The translations under genes and the position numbers were made by a program. A stretch of 64,000 nucleotides of DNA. Source: Borreliella bissettiae DN127. Its GTDB lineage: Bacteria; Spirochaetota; Spirochaetia; Borreliales; Borreliaceae. Positions 1 to 8,599 of this stretch are shown piece after piece. The notes beneath the pieces were generated by a model. That model was given only the letters and a program-made list of their open reading frames with translations, did not search any database and had not been told where the DNA came from. The stretch covers positions 1 through 64,000 of the forward strand of contig NC_015906.1 in assembly GCF_000222305.1 (NCBI RefSeq), given 5' to 3'. Every line of letters starts with the position of its first letter. The first letter of the stretch is position 1.

Positions 1-6
1 ATTTTA

Positions 7-35
7 TTGACAAAAATATTAGTTTTTGCTATCAT
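7..35 (+). promoter_or_regulatory. Promoter of the portal/late operon, unit A
   Basis: TTGACA (7-12), a 17-base spacer and TATCAT (30-35) form a good sigma-70 type promoter 30 bases before the portal start codon. The same sequence precedes the portal copies of units B and C on the reverse strand. It lies just after the end of the terminase large-subunit gene, which in this unit is outside the window. Confidence 0.7.
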
Positions 36-65
36 ACATCTAATTTAATAAAGAGAAGTAAAACG

Positions 66-1289
66 GTGTGTGATTTAAGAAAAACAAAATTAATAGATAA
101 AATAAGTTCACTGGAACTATATAAATATTCAATATTTTTTAGAAATTATATAGAAAATGTAGCAGAAGATTGTCTCAAGAACGGGCTTGTTCTTGAGAGC
201 GCTGACCACAATGTTAGCGAGGTTGAACTTGCTAGGTTAAAGGTACAGCTTAAGAATGCCCTGCTTAATTGTATTATAAGCTACCGTTTTCACGGGATTG
301 GCTATGTTTTAGTAAAAACCAAAGATACCCTAATAGATCTCGAACAACCCGTTAATATAGAATTACCTATTGGTTTTGAATACCTTGATTATGAATATGT
401 AAGAGATTTGGGAGTTGATTTTGATCATATAACCTATAAAGTAAAATCCAACAATAAGAACAATTCTTTAGATGCAGTTAAAATACATAAAAGTCGACTT
501 ATTATATATGAAAACTTTGATTATATCTTAAAAAGATATGTTCCGTGTTATACCGAAAGCTTTTTGCTAGATATTTATTTATTTGAAAAGATATACGTTG
601 AAATAGAAAGACGTATTGAAAACCACAATTTCTTGTTTTACAAAGATGAATCTTTAGTACAACTACAAGACGCACTTTCTAGTGCAACAACTTCTTTAAG
701 TGCACTTACTCAGAGCAATAATGATAGGGGAAGTGGCATTTTATCTTCTTTTTTGAGAAAACAAAATACAAACAATCATAGTAAAGATATTTCTAATTTA
801 AGAAACCTTAATGATTCATTAGCACATGAGCTATCTAGGCTTAAAAGCAATCTAAATAATGAGGGAATGTTTTATACGGCTACTCCCAGTGCTAGTTTAG
901 AGGTTATTAAATACGATCTTAGCTACTTAAAGGAGGCTTTAGCGTTGATTAAGGCAAAAATTGGTGCTGATACTAAAGAACCCTTAACTAGAAGTTTTAA
1001 TGAACAGGCTAAAGGACTAGGAAATGATGGTAAAGGTGATAGGAGTAATTATTACGATTTTCTAAAAGGCGTACAAGAACAAGTTGAGAACTCTTGTAAC
1101 TTAAAGCTTAAAAAGTATTTCGGGCTTGATATGAAGTTTAATTCGCTGATTATGTTAAGTGAAGAACAAAAAGTGGAAAGAGATATAAAGCTAATTGAGC
1201 TTTACAGTAAATATAGCCAGCTTATACAGAGTAGTGCATTTAATAATGAGGAGCTAGTGATTTTAAAAGAGAAATTATTCTCATTTTGA
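66..1289 (+). CDS. Phage portal protein (cp32 DUF1073-like), unit A
   Basis: This 407-residue protein is the cp32 protein encoded directly after terminase, the usual position of the portal that forms the DNA entry vertex of the head. The family resemblance (DUF1073-type portal) is from memory. The start is GTG with GAGAAG about 8 bases upstream. The middle (about residues 205-290) is rich in Ser, Asn and Gln with coiled-coil character, as in portal stems; the C-terminus is charged and helical. It is the only open portal copy of three: unit B's is truncated and unit C's carries two stop codons. It is followed 16 bases later by the DUF1357 gene in the same operon. Confidence 0.75.
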   Translation: MCDLRKTKLIDKISSLELYKYSIFFRNYIENVAEDCLKNGLVLESADHNVSEVELARLKVQLKNALLNCIISYRFHGIGYVLVKTKDTLIDLEQPVNIELPIGFEYLDYEYVRDLGVDFDHITYKVKSNNKNNSLDAVKIHKSRLIIYENFDYILKRYVPCYTESFLLDIYLFEKIYVEIERRIENHNFLFYKDESLVQLQDALSSATTSLSALTQSNNDRGSGILSSFLRKQNTNNHSKDISNLRNLNDSLAHELSRLKSNLNNEGMFYTATPSASLEVIKYDLSYLKEALALIKAKIGADTKEPLTRSFNEQAKGLGNDGKGDRSNYYDFLKGVQEQVENSCNLKLKKYFGLDMKFNSLIMLSEEQKVERDIKLIELYSKYSQLIQSSAFNNEELVILKEKLFSF

Positions 1290-1305
1290 GAAAAGGAGTT
1301 AAAAA

Positions 1306-1998
1306 GTGACAGAGAAAGAAGAAAAAGAAGACTTGCAAGCACAAGATAAAGAAGAGCAGCAAAATAAGGCTGATACTAAAGTTATCAGTGCACAGGAATT
1401 TGAAGAGTACATGCACTTTAAAGAACAAGCAAACATTAAATCTAAAGAGACAAGTAGAGATTTAAGTATAAATGAGCGAATAACAAAAGAACTTGCAGAA
1501 GTTGAAGAGCGGGAGCGTATTGAAAAGCAATTGTTACTAGAGGCTGAGCGAATTAATGAAATTGATACACTTGCAAAAGCACATCTTAGCAACCATTTCA
1601 ATAAGGAAGTGTTACTTGCAAAGGGATACACACTGAAAGACATTATGCAAGCACAACGTAGAGAACTTGTTCGCAAGTTTGTTCCAATTGAGCAAATTAA
1701 AGCTATTGCTAAAGTGTCAGATATAAGTCATATCGATGGGGAGATACTAGAACAGCTTGTTTCTTTAGCAAAAGTGAACATTAAATTAAGAAAAAATGCG
1801 AGTAGCAATTCTTCTTCTGTTGACGCTATTAAGGGCAATATTGTTGCCAAATCAGAAGAAAGAGCAAGTTTACTTGATTCTAATTTTGTGCCAATTAATT
1901 TTACAGAATTTGTACAAGCAATAAGTAATACATACAAGCAAAGACGAATTCAATTTTATGAAAATCTAAAAAGACATAAAAGAACAAGTATTGCTTAA
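1306..1998 (+). CDS. DUF1357 family protein, probable capsid scaffold, unit A
   Basis: A 230-residue, highly charged, mostly helical protein. It starts with GTG after an AAAGGAG site. The N-terminal 80 residues are almost entirely Glu, Lys, Gln and Ala, typical of coiled-coil scaffolds. Its place between the portal gene and the decoration/capsid genes supports a head-assembly role, but no catalytic motif is visible, so scaffold is an inference. The cp32 family name DUF1357 is from memory. Unit C has a truncated copy with a stop at codon 6. Confidence 0.65.
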   Translation: MTEKEEKEDLQAQDKEEQQNKADTKVISAQEFEEYMHFKEQANIKSKETSRDLSINERITKELAEVEERERIEKQLLLEAERINEIDTLAKAHLSNHFNKEVLLAKGYTLKDIMQAQRRELVRKFVPIEQIKAIAKVSDISHIDGEILEQLVSLAKVNIKLRKNASSNSSSVDAIKGNIVAKSEERASLLDSNFVPINFTEFVQAISNTYKQRRIQFYENLKRHKRTSIA

Positions 1999-2009
1999 AG
2001 GAGTTTTTA

Positions 2010-2321
2010 ATGAGTGATATAACGAAAATTAAACAAGAGTTTGATAAAAAAGTTGCAGAAATTAAAGCATTAATGAAAAATCCCCAACAAGACGCGGGGT
2101 TGCTTAGCAATTCTATTGATTTTAGAGACCAAAATCTAATTTTTTCTAATTCTGGTGGAGTGTCTACTAGCAGTAAGGACAAAATAGAAAATTACCCCGT
2201 TAAAGGGTATCCGTATAAGCGAGGAGTAAAACTTAGTTTTGGTGATGGAACAACAGAACTAGAAGTTGAGCTGGTGGTGGAGATGATTTATATGGAGTGT
2301 GCTCCGATATAGATGAATTTT
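2010..2321 (+). pseudogene. DUF228-like head protein, 5' fragment, unit A
   Basis: Starts well (AAAGGAG, then ATG) and reads as a Borrelia DUF228-like protein, a family placed among the head genes. After residue ~84 (..TTELEVE) one base is missing: the +1 frame continues as GGGDDLYGVCSDIDEF, which looks like the natural continuation. About 20 codons later the gene is cut at about 2321 and fused, out of frame, to the 3' part of DUF735. The true gene would be longer. The break removes all capsid and tail genes of this unit. Confidence 0.7.
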
Positions 2322-2685
2322 TGCTTTACGTCATATTGGTACTGATGAGTCGTTTAGACTGATTTTCAAGGCCTTTTTAAATGTGGACATTGAAGTTACT
2401 ACTCCTGAATCTGGGGTTATTGATATCTCTTTAAAAGGGGTAATAAAAACAAACTTTACTACATTTATTTCCCCTAGTACTAAGAAAGGAAAACGACTTA
2501 AAAAGATTCTAATTAGAGAAAAGAAACCGGGATATGCTGCATCTAAAAAGGCTTTAGTATTTAATTCGCTTCCTAAGGGCTATGATCATTCAATTTATGC
2601 TTTTATAAAGAGAATTATTCCTATTGGTAGAGTTCTCAAAATTAATAATAAAGATGGTAACAATATTATAACTTTTAACAACTAA
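2322..2685 (+). pseudogene. DUF735 tail protein, 3' fragment, unit A
   Basis: From the bases TTTTTGCTTTACG onward this matches the last 120 codons of the 201-residue unit C protein (42556-43161), starting at the FALRHIGTDESFR region. The 5' 80 codons are missing because of the deletion that fused it to the DUF228-like gene. A short reading frame from 2383 could be translated but would lack the N-terminal domain. DUF735 normally follows the baseplate J-like gene, so the deletion removed everything from capsid to baseplate. Confidence 0.75.
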
Positions 2686-2694
2686 GGAGGTTTT

Positions 2695-3507
2695 ATGGCC
2701 GATGATCAAGATAAATTACTAATTGATGAAGAAGAAACGGTTCAAATAAAAGATTTAAATAAGGTTACGACCGTTAACAATACTGATCTTTTACTGCTTG
2801 ATGATGGCGCTGCAAGCAGCAATGCTATCACCTTTAAAAACTTCTTAAAAACCGTTAATCACCAAACATTTAAAGGCGAAGAGCTGGGCTATTTTAAAGA
2901 GATAATTAAGTCTACAATCGCTACTGAACTTGCAGCTGATAAAGATTTTATAAAAAGCATTTACGATTTAATAGTTGACAAACTAATTGGCAATGATTCT
3001 GATAAACTTTCAAATCTTTTTAGTAAAATTAAATCTCGCCTTACAAATAGCATATCATCAGCCACTTTATCTAGAAGTGATGATCTTTTGATAATGTCAT
3101 CAAGCACTATTCAAAAAACACCCGTTCCAAAACAATTGATTGGTGTACCATCAGATTTTCGGAGTTCTTATAGTTTTACTGGTGGTACCACAATTTATCC
3201 TAATGAATATCAAAATCACCGTGTAATCATTGATCTGGAGGACTATAATGATGTAACTCTCATTTTTTACAAATATAATGATGATAACCCCATTTATCTT
3301 GATTTCCAAGTTGATGTAGAATCCTTTGGTAAAAGTAAAACATTGAGTTTAAGGTATTCCGATGAAAATGAAAAAAACACGATTTATTCACGTGATAGTT
3401 CTAGTACTAGAAGAATAACTTTTAGCATTCCTTTGTATAAAGGATGGTATGTCCAAAAAAGAGCCTCCTCTTCAGGGAATCCCATCCCGGTTCTTTTAAA
3501 ACTGTAA
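2695..3507 (+). CDS. DUF685 family protein, candidate tail fibre, unit A
   Basis: A 270-residue protein starting 9 bases after DUF735, with a strong AAGGAGG site. Residues 1-150 are nearly identical in all three copies and acidic/helical. Residues ~155-245 differ strongly between units (this copy reads SFTGGTTIYPNEYQNHRV, unit C and D read a different NFAFGPTLYSSDY type), and the last ~20 residues (GWYVQKRASSSGNPIPVLLK) are conserved again. A fixed N-terminus with a variable distal part, encoded at the end of the tail operon just before the lysis genes, is typical of tail fibres or receptor-binding proteins. The function is inferred. Confidence 0.65.
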   Translation: MADDQDKLLIDEEETVQIKDLNKVTTVNNTDLLLLDDGAASSNAITFKNFLKTVNHQTFKGEELGYFKEIIKSTIATELAADKDFIKSIYDLIVDKLIGNDSDKLSNLFSKIKSRLTNSISSATLSRSDDLLIMSSSTIQKTPVPKQLIGVPSDFRSSYSFTGGTTIYPNEYQNHRVIIDLEDYNDVTLIFYKYNDDNPIYLDFQVDVESFGKSKTLSLRYSDENEKNTIYSRDSSSTRRITFSIPLYKGWYVQKRASSSGNPIPVLLKL

Positions 3508-3513
3508 ACTTTT

Positions 3514-3543
3514 TTAGCAAAAATTAAGGTTTTGGTATATAAT
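3514..3543 (+). promoter_or_regulatory. Promoter of the blyABCD operon, unit A
   Basis: TTAGCA (3514-3519), 18 bases, then TATAAT (3538-3543), 41 bases before blyA. It is conserved in unit C (reverse) and unit D, so the lysis genes can be transcribed separately from the late operon. Confidence 0.65.
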
Positions 3544-3584
3544 ATACGTATAAAACTAAAAAAATTAAAATGAAGGATTAAAAA

Positions 3585-3788
3585 ATGGATACTATTAAAT
3601 TAACTGAACTTCTTATCAATTTAAACGAAATTAAACTTATAGCCGTAATGATTTTTGTAACAGTACTGGTTTTGGGAGTGTTAATTCTTCTTAAGCCTTT
3701 ATTAAAAGACATATTGACTATTGTAATAGGCAAGATTTTCAAGAATGGCAATGGTAATGGCAAAAATCACATTAAAAAAAGAGATTAA
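3585..3788 (+). CDS. blyA: BlyA holin-like membrane protein, unit A
   Basis: A 67-residue protein matching the cp32 holin BlyA. One strong hydrophobic helix (about residues 17-40, IAVMIFVTVLVLGVLILLKP) is followed by a short amphipathic part and a basic, Gly/Asn-rich tail ending in KNHIKKRD, the usual layout of a small class II/III-type holin. Holins open the inner membrane at the end of phage growth. It opens a four-gene operon with blyB three bases downstream. Units C and D have copies differing by at most one residue. Confidence 0.9.
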   Translation: MDTIKLTELLINLNEIKLIAVMIFVTVLVLGVLILLKPLLKDILTIVIGKIFKNGNGNGKNHIKKRD

Positions 3789-3791
3789 CTT

Positions 3792-4139
3792 ATGAAATTA
3801 TCCAAAGATAATGTTGAGCTTGGACTTACGTCTTTATCAACCCTTATTGATATATTTTCTAAATTTGAAGACGAATTTGATGAAATTGCACATAAAGGAT
3901 TCTTTTTGGTTTATGAGCTGTATTCTCATTATAAATTAATCTATACAGCAAATATGGAAAGACTTGAGAGTGCATTAACTCCAGCAATAAATGTGGCACT
4001 CGCTCCATTAAATGAAAAAATCAATCAATGCATTGATCTAGTTAATTCTGATGAAAAAAATCTCAAAATATCTAATGATCTAAAATTCAATCAAGAAGGA
4101 AAACCTATCTATAAGGAAAGAACAAATAATGCAAAATAA
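3792..4139 (+). CDS. blyB: BlyB, soluble partner of the BlyA holin, unit A
   Basis: 115 residues, no signal peptide or membrane segment, acidic N-terminal half (LIDIFSKFEDEFDEIAHKG) and a lysine-rich C-terminus. It is encoded directly after blyA and overlaps blyC by 11 bases, so the operon is translationally coupled. Literature from memory describes BlyB as a cytoplasmic protein that stabilises or assists BlyA. Copies in units C and D are open. Confidence 0.85.
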   Translation: MKLSKDNVELGLTSLSTLIDIFSKFEDEFDEIAHKGFFLVYELYSHYKLIYTANMERLESALTPAINVALAPLNEKINQCIDLVNSDEKNLKISNDLKFNQEGKPIYKERTNNAK

Positions 4140-4464
4140 CACTATTGGTTTGGGGCTTAATTTACTATCCAGCTTAACTAACATAGCTAAAACTGATACA
4201 AACATAGATCATAATTACATTAATACTTTTAGTAAAGTAATAGATTTTTTCTACAAAACATATATAAGCACACTAAAATCTATGGAAACAGCTGAGTCAA
4301 TGAAAATATTTGAAGAAATAAAAGATATTTTAAAATACAATATTGAGATAATAGAGGCTATCTCTGCCGACAAAAATAAAAAAATTATTACTTCACTTAA
4401 AGCAACACGTAACAAAATTATGAAAGAATACATCAAAATGCTTAAAAGGAGTGAAAATGCTTAA
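4129..4464 (+). CDS. blyC: BlyC-like lysis-operon protein, unit A
   Basis: A 111-residue helical protein without membrane segments or a known catalytic motif. The ATG lies inside the last codons of blyB and its own TAA lies inside the start of blyD (overlap 4457-4464). The amino-acid sequence is essentially identical in the three complete units, stronger conservation than most phage genes here. Function unknown beyond its membership of the bly operon; the symbol follows my recollection of the blyABCD operon. Confidence 0.75.
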   Translation: MQNNTIGLGLNLLSSLTNIAKTDTNIDHNYINTFSKVIDFFYKTYISTLKSMETAESMKIFEEIKDILKYNIEIIEAISADKNKKIITSLKATRNKIMKEYIKMLKRSENA

Positions 4465-4810
4465 AAAATTGCATTGTCTACTAATTGTTTTGCTATTGTG
4501 TTGTACTACTATTGCTAGCCTACCAGAAGAACCAAAACCTCCACTTATCCAAACACTAAAATCTTTAGCTAAATATGAAACACAACTTTCAGAATATGTT
4601 ATGTATCTTGTAACATTTTTAGCTAAAACAAAAGTTAAAGTTAATGACCCAAATTATCCAGAATATCCTTATCCAGACTTATCAACACTAAAAGACGAAC
4701 ACTCCATAACCGCAGTAAAACATAATATTAAGATATATTTAGAGTACATTAAACAAACAAAACCAATAGCGGAAAAAGTATATAATCAATATTCCCAATT
4801 AAAAATGTAA
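4457..4810 (+). CDS. blyD: BlyD-like exported protein or lipoprotein, unit A
   Basis: A 117-residue protein starting at ATG 4457 with AAGGAG five bases upstream, overlapping the blyC stop. The N-terminus (MLKKLHCLLIVLLLCCTTIA) is a signal peptide with two Cys after a Leu run, so it may be lipidated, although the pair is not a textbook lipobox. The mature part contains a Pro/Tyr motif (PNYPEYPYPDLS) and helices. It closes the lysis operon and could act on the outer layers (spanin-like), but that is inference. Confidence 0.7.
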   Translation: MLKKLHCLLIVLLLCCTTIASLPEEPKPPLIQTLKSLAKYETQLSEYVMYLVTFLAKTKVKVNDPNYPEYPYPDLSTLKDEHSITAVKHNIKIYLEYIKQTKPIAEKVYNQYSQLKM

Positions 4811-4824
4811 ATTACAAAAAGGTT

Positions 4825-4838
4825 TTTCTTGCAAGAAA
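4825..4838. promoter_or_regulatory. Conserved perfect palindrome after blyD, unit A
   Basis: TTTCTTGCAAGAAA is a perfect 14-base palindrome. It occurs at the same place, 14-17 bases after the blyD stop, in all four units (25859, 40401 and 52528), even in unit B, where blyD itself is deleted. It is not followed by a T-run, so it looks more like a protein-binding site than a terminator. Confidence 0.55.
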
Positions 4839-4876
4839 TTCTACCTTATAATCAAATTGGCTTTTATAACAGAGAA

Positions 4877-4920
4877 AAAATCTAGATATTAGATTAACGC
4901 AGATTTAATATCTAGATTTT
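4877..4920. terminator. Bidirectional terminator between blyD and revA
   Basis: Two perfect 15-base arms (AAAATCTAGATATTA at 4877-4891 and its complement at 4906-4920) around a 14-base loop, with A-runs and T-runs on the outsides. It separates the convergent blyD and revA genes. Confidence 0.75.
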
Positions 4921-4947
4921 AACATTTTCAATATGAATATTTACTAA

Positions 4948-5430
4948 TTAATTTGTACCCTCTTCTAGAAATTTTATTATTTTTTCTATCTGTTCGACAG
5001 CTTCTTTGGACATTTCTGCTCCTTTACCAGTACCATGATTTCCGCTGTATTTTATAGTTACTCCAACCAGCTTTGATTCTGCCCATATCTTATTTTTTGC
5101 AATACCATTGTCAGTATCTGTAATTCCCTCAATTTTTTGTTTAGCTGCTTTTAAAGCTTCTAATTTAGCTGCCAATTTGTCTTGGAATAGGCTTTGCAAT
5201 TTTAATAGCTTTTCTTGAAGCTCTGCATTACCTACATCCTTTAAATTTTCTTTTAATTTATTTATTTCTTGTTTATAATTATTAAATTTTTAATGATCAA
5301 TCTTATTATTAAGAGTTGAAACAACTGTACTCAATGAATCTATTTTTTCCTTTTCTTCTACGTATGCTTTACAAGCCATTACAAATAACATTGATGCAAA
5401 AAATAATTTAACCATGTTTTTATTTTTCAT
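4948..5430 (-). pseudogene. revA: RevA fibronectin-binding lipoprotein, interrupted
   Basis: The reverse strand reads MKNKNMVKLFFASMLFVMAC from ATG 5430 (site AGGAG upstream), a lipoprotein signal with lipobox VMAC, then KAYVEEKEKIDSL, matching RevA, an outer-surface protein that binds fibronectin. Codon 47 is TAA (5290-5292). After it the frame stays open for over 110 codons to FLEEGTN, the usual RevA end. A single nonsense change is the only lesion, so the gene was lost recently or the base call is wrong. In units B-D this locus carries a bdr gene in the other orientation instead. Confidence 0.85.
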
Positions 5431-5601
5431 TAGTTACTCCTATATTTAATAATAATGAGATAAAAGCTAGCACAACATTCGAAAAATATAAATCTCTCAA
5501 TTAATCTCTTTAAAAATTTCTAAAAATAGGATCTATATTTATAAGAATAAGTCTTATTGTCACTCATCATATTGTACTAAAAATAAGGAAAGGAAATAAA
5601 A

Positions 5602-6066
5602 ATGAAAAGTCTCAATATATTATTTTGTCTGTTTTTAATTATATTAAACAGCTGCAATGCTAATGATAACGACACTTTTAAGAACAATAATAACCCCACT
5701 GAACGCCAACAAGCAAAAAGTGGGGAAAAACATGAATCAGGTCCAAAAGAACTGCAAAAAGAAAACCCTAAATCTAAAGAAGAACTTCTTAGGGAAAACC
5801 TCTCAGATGATCAAAAAACATATCTTGATTGGTTAAAAACCGCTCTAACTAATCCTGGAGAATTTGATAAATTTTTACAACATGATGAAATCAAAATAAA
5901 AACAGCACTTGATCATATAAAAAGTGAACTTGATAAATGTAAAGGGAAACAAGCTGCTGCTCAACAAGAAAACACTTTCAAGCAAACAGTTCAAGGAGCA
6001 CTTAGCGGCGGTGATATAGATAAATTTCCAGAACAAGCAAGTAGTTTGTGCGAAATTTTTCCGTAA
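5602..6066 (+). CDS. mlp: Mlp family lipoprotein, unit A
   Basis: 154 residues. Signal peptide [20 protein letters not shown] with lipobox LNSC predicts lipidation at Cys18. The mature N-terminus is a polar Asn/Lys/Glu linker and the C-terminal ~90 residues ([23 protein letters not shown] onward) are the conserved Mlp domain. Mlp proteins are surface lipoproteins switched on in the mammal-like state; their role is unclear. Four mlp genes in this window are all open; this one has the longest linker. It ends at a strong terminator shared with the convergent ERF gene. Confidence 0.9.
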   Translation: MKSLNILFCLFLIILNSCNANDNDTFKNNNNPTERQQAKSGEKHESGPKELQKENPKSKEELLRENLSDDQKTYLDWLKTALTNPGEFDKFLQHDEIKIKTALDHIKSELDKCKGKQAAAQQENTFKQTVQGALSGGDIDKFPEQASSLCEIFP

Positions 6067-6071
6067 TACAG

Positions 6072-6093
6072 AAGACCCCCATTGTGGGGGCTT
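6072..6093. terminator. Bidirectional terminator between mlp and ERF, unit A
   Basis: CCCCCA-TTG-TGGGGG (6076-6090) with CTTT after it and AAG before it. The same G/C-rich hairpin separates mlp from ERF in all four units, and it stands out in this AT-rich DNA. Confidence 0.8.
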
Positions 6094-6111
6094 TGCTATG
6101 TAAGAATATTG

Positions 6112-7116
6112 CTATACTGCAAATATATAATTAAATTGTCTTTCTTTTTTTAACATGCAAAAGAATTTTAATACTTTTGTTTTATAAACGTCTCGATTAT
6201 CAGACATAAATACTTTAAGCTTGTTTAAATCATCAAATCTATTGGTTTTACTGAAATAATCTTTCATAAGACTTACCCAATATTCTATACTCTTAAGCTT
6301 GGGATTTTCATCAAGAAGATTATTTAAAGCATCATCATTATCTGTACATAATGCCCGAATAAGAGCATTTATATTATTTTTTTCGTCACCTTCACTTAAC
6401 CAATTTTTCATATTAAACAATGCGTCTCTAAAAATTTCATAGCAATAAAACTTGTCGGTTTTCGACTTTTTATCAAAATCTTTTATTTGTTCTTGCTTAA
6501 TGTCTCTTTTCTGGTTTTGAATAGTGTTATTTTTTTGAATTTGATCAATCTCTTGTTTTTGTTCTCTTTTTTGTTCTTGCTTTTGATTAACACGAACTTG
6601 TTTGCTAGGCATAGAATTTACGTTTTCGTGGTTATTGTAAATAGGTGCTGCATCAGTATCAACTTCACTTTTTATATGAAGACATGCTACTAAAGCATAC
6701 CTTTTGAAATAAGTAATAGCTGATCCAACCAGTTGTGGTACTGTATTTACAACATTTTTAGACCCACTTTCACTGTTCCATTGTAAGTTTTCTGTAAGCA
6801 TTGGTGTATCAAAAGAAAATTCATATCCAGTGCTTGTACTGTAAAATGTGGTCCTAATAACATGCTCCTTTTGTCCATCTACAAATTTAGATATTGGATA
6901 TTGCTCAAAATCAAGCTCCAAATTGTGCTTTTCAATAACGTTTTCAATTTATTCTACTATTTCATTGAAATTTTGATATTTGTATCCATATCCTTTAAGA
7001 CTTTTGTCAATCCCTGGTAAATTCATTTTTAGGGTTTTCATATCTTTTCTGAAGCTTATTTTTGCTTGAATATTATTTTGTATTTCTTGATTATTATTGT
7101 TTGATATGTTTGTCAT
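6112..7116 (-). pseudogene. ERF-type single-strand annealing protein, one stop codon, unit A
   Basis: From ATG 7116 the frame runs to IVE, then TAA (6949-6951), then continues open to 6112. Unit C has GAA at the TAA. The sequence contains the ERF hallmark (about GSAITYFKRYALVACLHI), seen in phage annealases that pair DNA ends made by an exonuclease; the partner would be the YqaJ-type nuclease at 11749. The C-terminal half is Gln/Lys-rich, then a conserved domain ending FNYIFAV. It could be two translated pieces, since TTG within the second piece was offered as a start, but more likely it is inactive. Unit D has the stop at the same codon. Confidence 0.8.
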
Positions 7117-7181
7117 ATTTTTACTCCTTGTTTGTATTAATAAATATAAGTATATAGCAAAAACTATTTTTGCCAACTTTT
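7091..7181 (-). repeat. Inverted-repeat arm, ERF side, unit A
   Basis: These 91 bases (promoter-like sequence, leader and first codons of ERF) are repeated in inverted orientation at 11684-11774 in front of the nuclease gene, with about two mismatches. The pair brackets the whole partition cluster and bdr (4.7 kb). Confidence 0.85.
7126..7134 (-). promoter_or_regulatory. Unit A motif CAAACAAGG, ERF leader copy
   Basis: On the reverse strand ATACAAACAAGGAG sits over the ribosome site of ERF. It is one of four unit A copies of CAAACAAGG (also 7268, 7477 and 11731); the corresponding places in units C and D carry different motifs. Confidence 0.55.
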
Positions 7182-7194
7182 TTACAAAAAAATA

Positions 7195-7242
7195 GGGCTT
7201 AGCTAAATTCTCTATTATCTACTAAAGAAATTAGTTAAGCCC
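7195..7242. repeat. GGGCTTA-type composite hairpin upstream of ERF, unit A
   Basis: GGGCTTAGCTAAATTC pairs, with three mismatches or wobbles, with GAAATTAGTTAAGCCC around a short AT loop. It belongs to a family of 35-50-base hairpins with a related apex that occurs several times in every unit next to nuclease, ERF and bdr. Confidence 0.65.
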
Positions 7243-7474
7243 GTGCTAAAAATTTTTTTTGTAAATTCAAACAAGGTAGTTAAAACTGAAAAATGTTCAA
7301 ATAACTACGCTGTTTGTAGTGTACCCCAATTTAGAATTAAAATCAATTTATATTTTTACTAAATTACAAAAATTGTATTAATTTAACAAAATTAATAATT
7401 AAAATTTAATATTTTTTTAGAAAAGTATTTACTTTTAAATCAAAATTTTGCATTATAATAGTAGTTATCAATAA
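7243..7474. other. Candidate origin region between ERF and PF57/62, unit A
   Basis: No reading frame is seen. The stretch holds the motif copy at 7266-7276, a small hairpin ACTAC-GCTGTTT-GTAGT at about 7302-7318 that is unchanged in units C and D, and then about 130 bases of nearly pure A/T up to the PF57/62 leader. An AT-rich tract beside the replication gene is where a melting region would be expected; this is inference. Confidence 0.4.
7266..7276 (+). promoter_or_regulatory. Unit A motif TTCAAACAAGG, intergenic copy
   Basis: TTCAAACAAGG followed by TAGT. At the matching point unit D has TTGTAAACAGG-TAGT and unit C has TCTTATAAAGG-TAGT, while the flanking 70 bases are nearly the same in all three. 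Confidence 0.55.
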
Positions 7475-7485
7475 TTCAAACAAGG
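7475..7485 (+). promoter_or_regulatory. Unit A motif TTCAAACAAGG in the PF57/62 leader
   Basis: Second identical copy, 7 bases before the PF57/62 start codon; its last GG doubles as the ribosome site. A protein bound here could control expression of the cluster. Confidence 0.55.
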
Positions 7486-7492
7486 AAAAAAT

Positions 7493-8590
7493 ATGAAAGA
7501 TTCTTCAAATAATATAAAAAGGCCAACTTGCCACAACAAACACCAACACAAATTAATATCTCTTATTTCAACGTTGAATTACCTAAACAAAGAAGATAAG
7601 AAATACACGCAACAAAACATACTTTATTATTTTAATGAAAATCTAAAAAGAAATGGTCTAACTCCCACTACACTAAGAACAATGCAAAATTATCTTTATA
7701 AATTAGAAAAAGTACTAAAAGTTACAACTAATTACTACCAACACATGGGTGTAAATTGTGGAACTGAAATTTACTATAAGCTAAAGTATCCTAAAAAAGA
7801 ATGTTACCAGAAAATCAACAAGTACTTTAAAGAACGAAAAAACTCTAGATTTAAATCTAGAGTTAATAACCATTTTAAAGACAATATTTCTATAAATGGT
7901 AGTGTAAATTTAGTGGAGTGTTTAAATAATAAAAATAATATAAAAGAAGAAAGAAAAAATAATCAAAAAGAGAAATATCAACTAAGAAATTATTTCAATA
8001 ATTGTAACTTTAAAACGGAAGAAGCTCTTTCTATTTTGAATTTAAATGCTGATAAAAATACGAAGATTGAAGCAATGAATATCTTAAAACAAAATGAAAT
8101 TGCTCTAATAAAACGTTTTAGTATAAAAAAATCTTGTATCAAGGAAAAGCAAAACACATTAAAGAACATTCTAAATAACACTCAGAAAGAATTTGAACAA
8201 AATGGATATAATTCAGAACAATTAAAAATAAATTTACAAAAAGTATACGAAAGTTACAAATTTAAGCCCCATTTTATTATTGAAAATCACAAATATGGCG
8301 ATTTAAATAACATAAAACGCAAATTGGAAAAGTCGATTGAAAGAAAAAAACAAAATTCTCAACAAAATTATCAAAATTTAAAGGCAAACATTTTCAATAT
8401 CCTTATTGAACGACTAAAAAAAGAAACAAATATTGAAATTCTAAAGCCCATTATCAAAGATTATTTGAATAAACAAAAGAAAATAGAATACAATAAAGTA
8501 TTTGGTACATATTATCTTGAATTATTAGAACTAATAAAAAATGAAAAAAATTCTTTAACTGTAGAAGAATTTAACATAAAGGCTGTATGA
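7493..8590 (+). CDS. PF57/62 plasmid replication protein (Borrelia ORF-A), unit A
   Basis: A 365-residue Lys/Asn-rich basic protein, the Borrelia family PF57/62 whose members are needed for autonomous replication of these plasmids. The N-terminus has the conserved CHNKHQHKLISLISTL and TLRTMQNYLYKLEKVL segments, which look like a winged-helix or helix-turn-helix DNA-binding region. It opens the order PF57/62-PF50-PF32-PF49. Codons for KNSRFKSRVNN contain a perfect 24-base palindrome (7841-7864). Units C and D have open alleles that differ mostly in the first 45 residues. Confidence 0.9.
   Translation: MKDSSNNIKRPTCHNKHQHKLISLISTLNYLNKEDKKYTQQNILYYFNENLKRNGLTPTTLRTMQNYLYKLEKVLKVTTNYYQHMGVNCGTEIYYKLKYPKKECYQKINKYFKERKNSRFKSRVNNHFKDNISINGSVNLVECLNNKNNIKEERKNNQKEKYQLRNYFNNCNFKTEEALSILNLNADKNTKIEAMNILKQNEIALIKRFSIKKSCIKEKQNTLKNILNNTQKEFEQNGYNSEQLKINLQKVYESYKFKPHFIIENHKYGDLNNIKRKLEKSIERKKQNSQQNYQNLKANIFNILIERLKKETNIEILKPIIKDYLNKQKKIEYNKVFGTYYLELLELIKNEKNSLTVEEFNIKAV
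7841..7864. repeat. Perfect 24-base palindrome inside PF57/62, unit A
   Basis: Each half is AACTCTAGATTT followed by its exact complement, with no loop. The same palindrome lies inside PF57/62 of unit C (37457-37480) and unit D (55474-55497). Confidence 0.8.
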
Positions 8591-8599
8591 GGATTTAAC

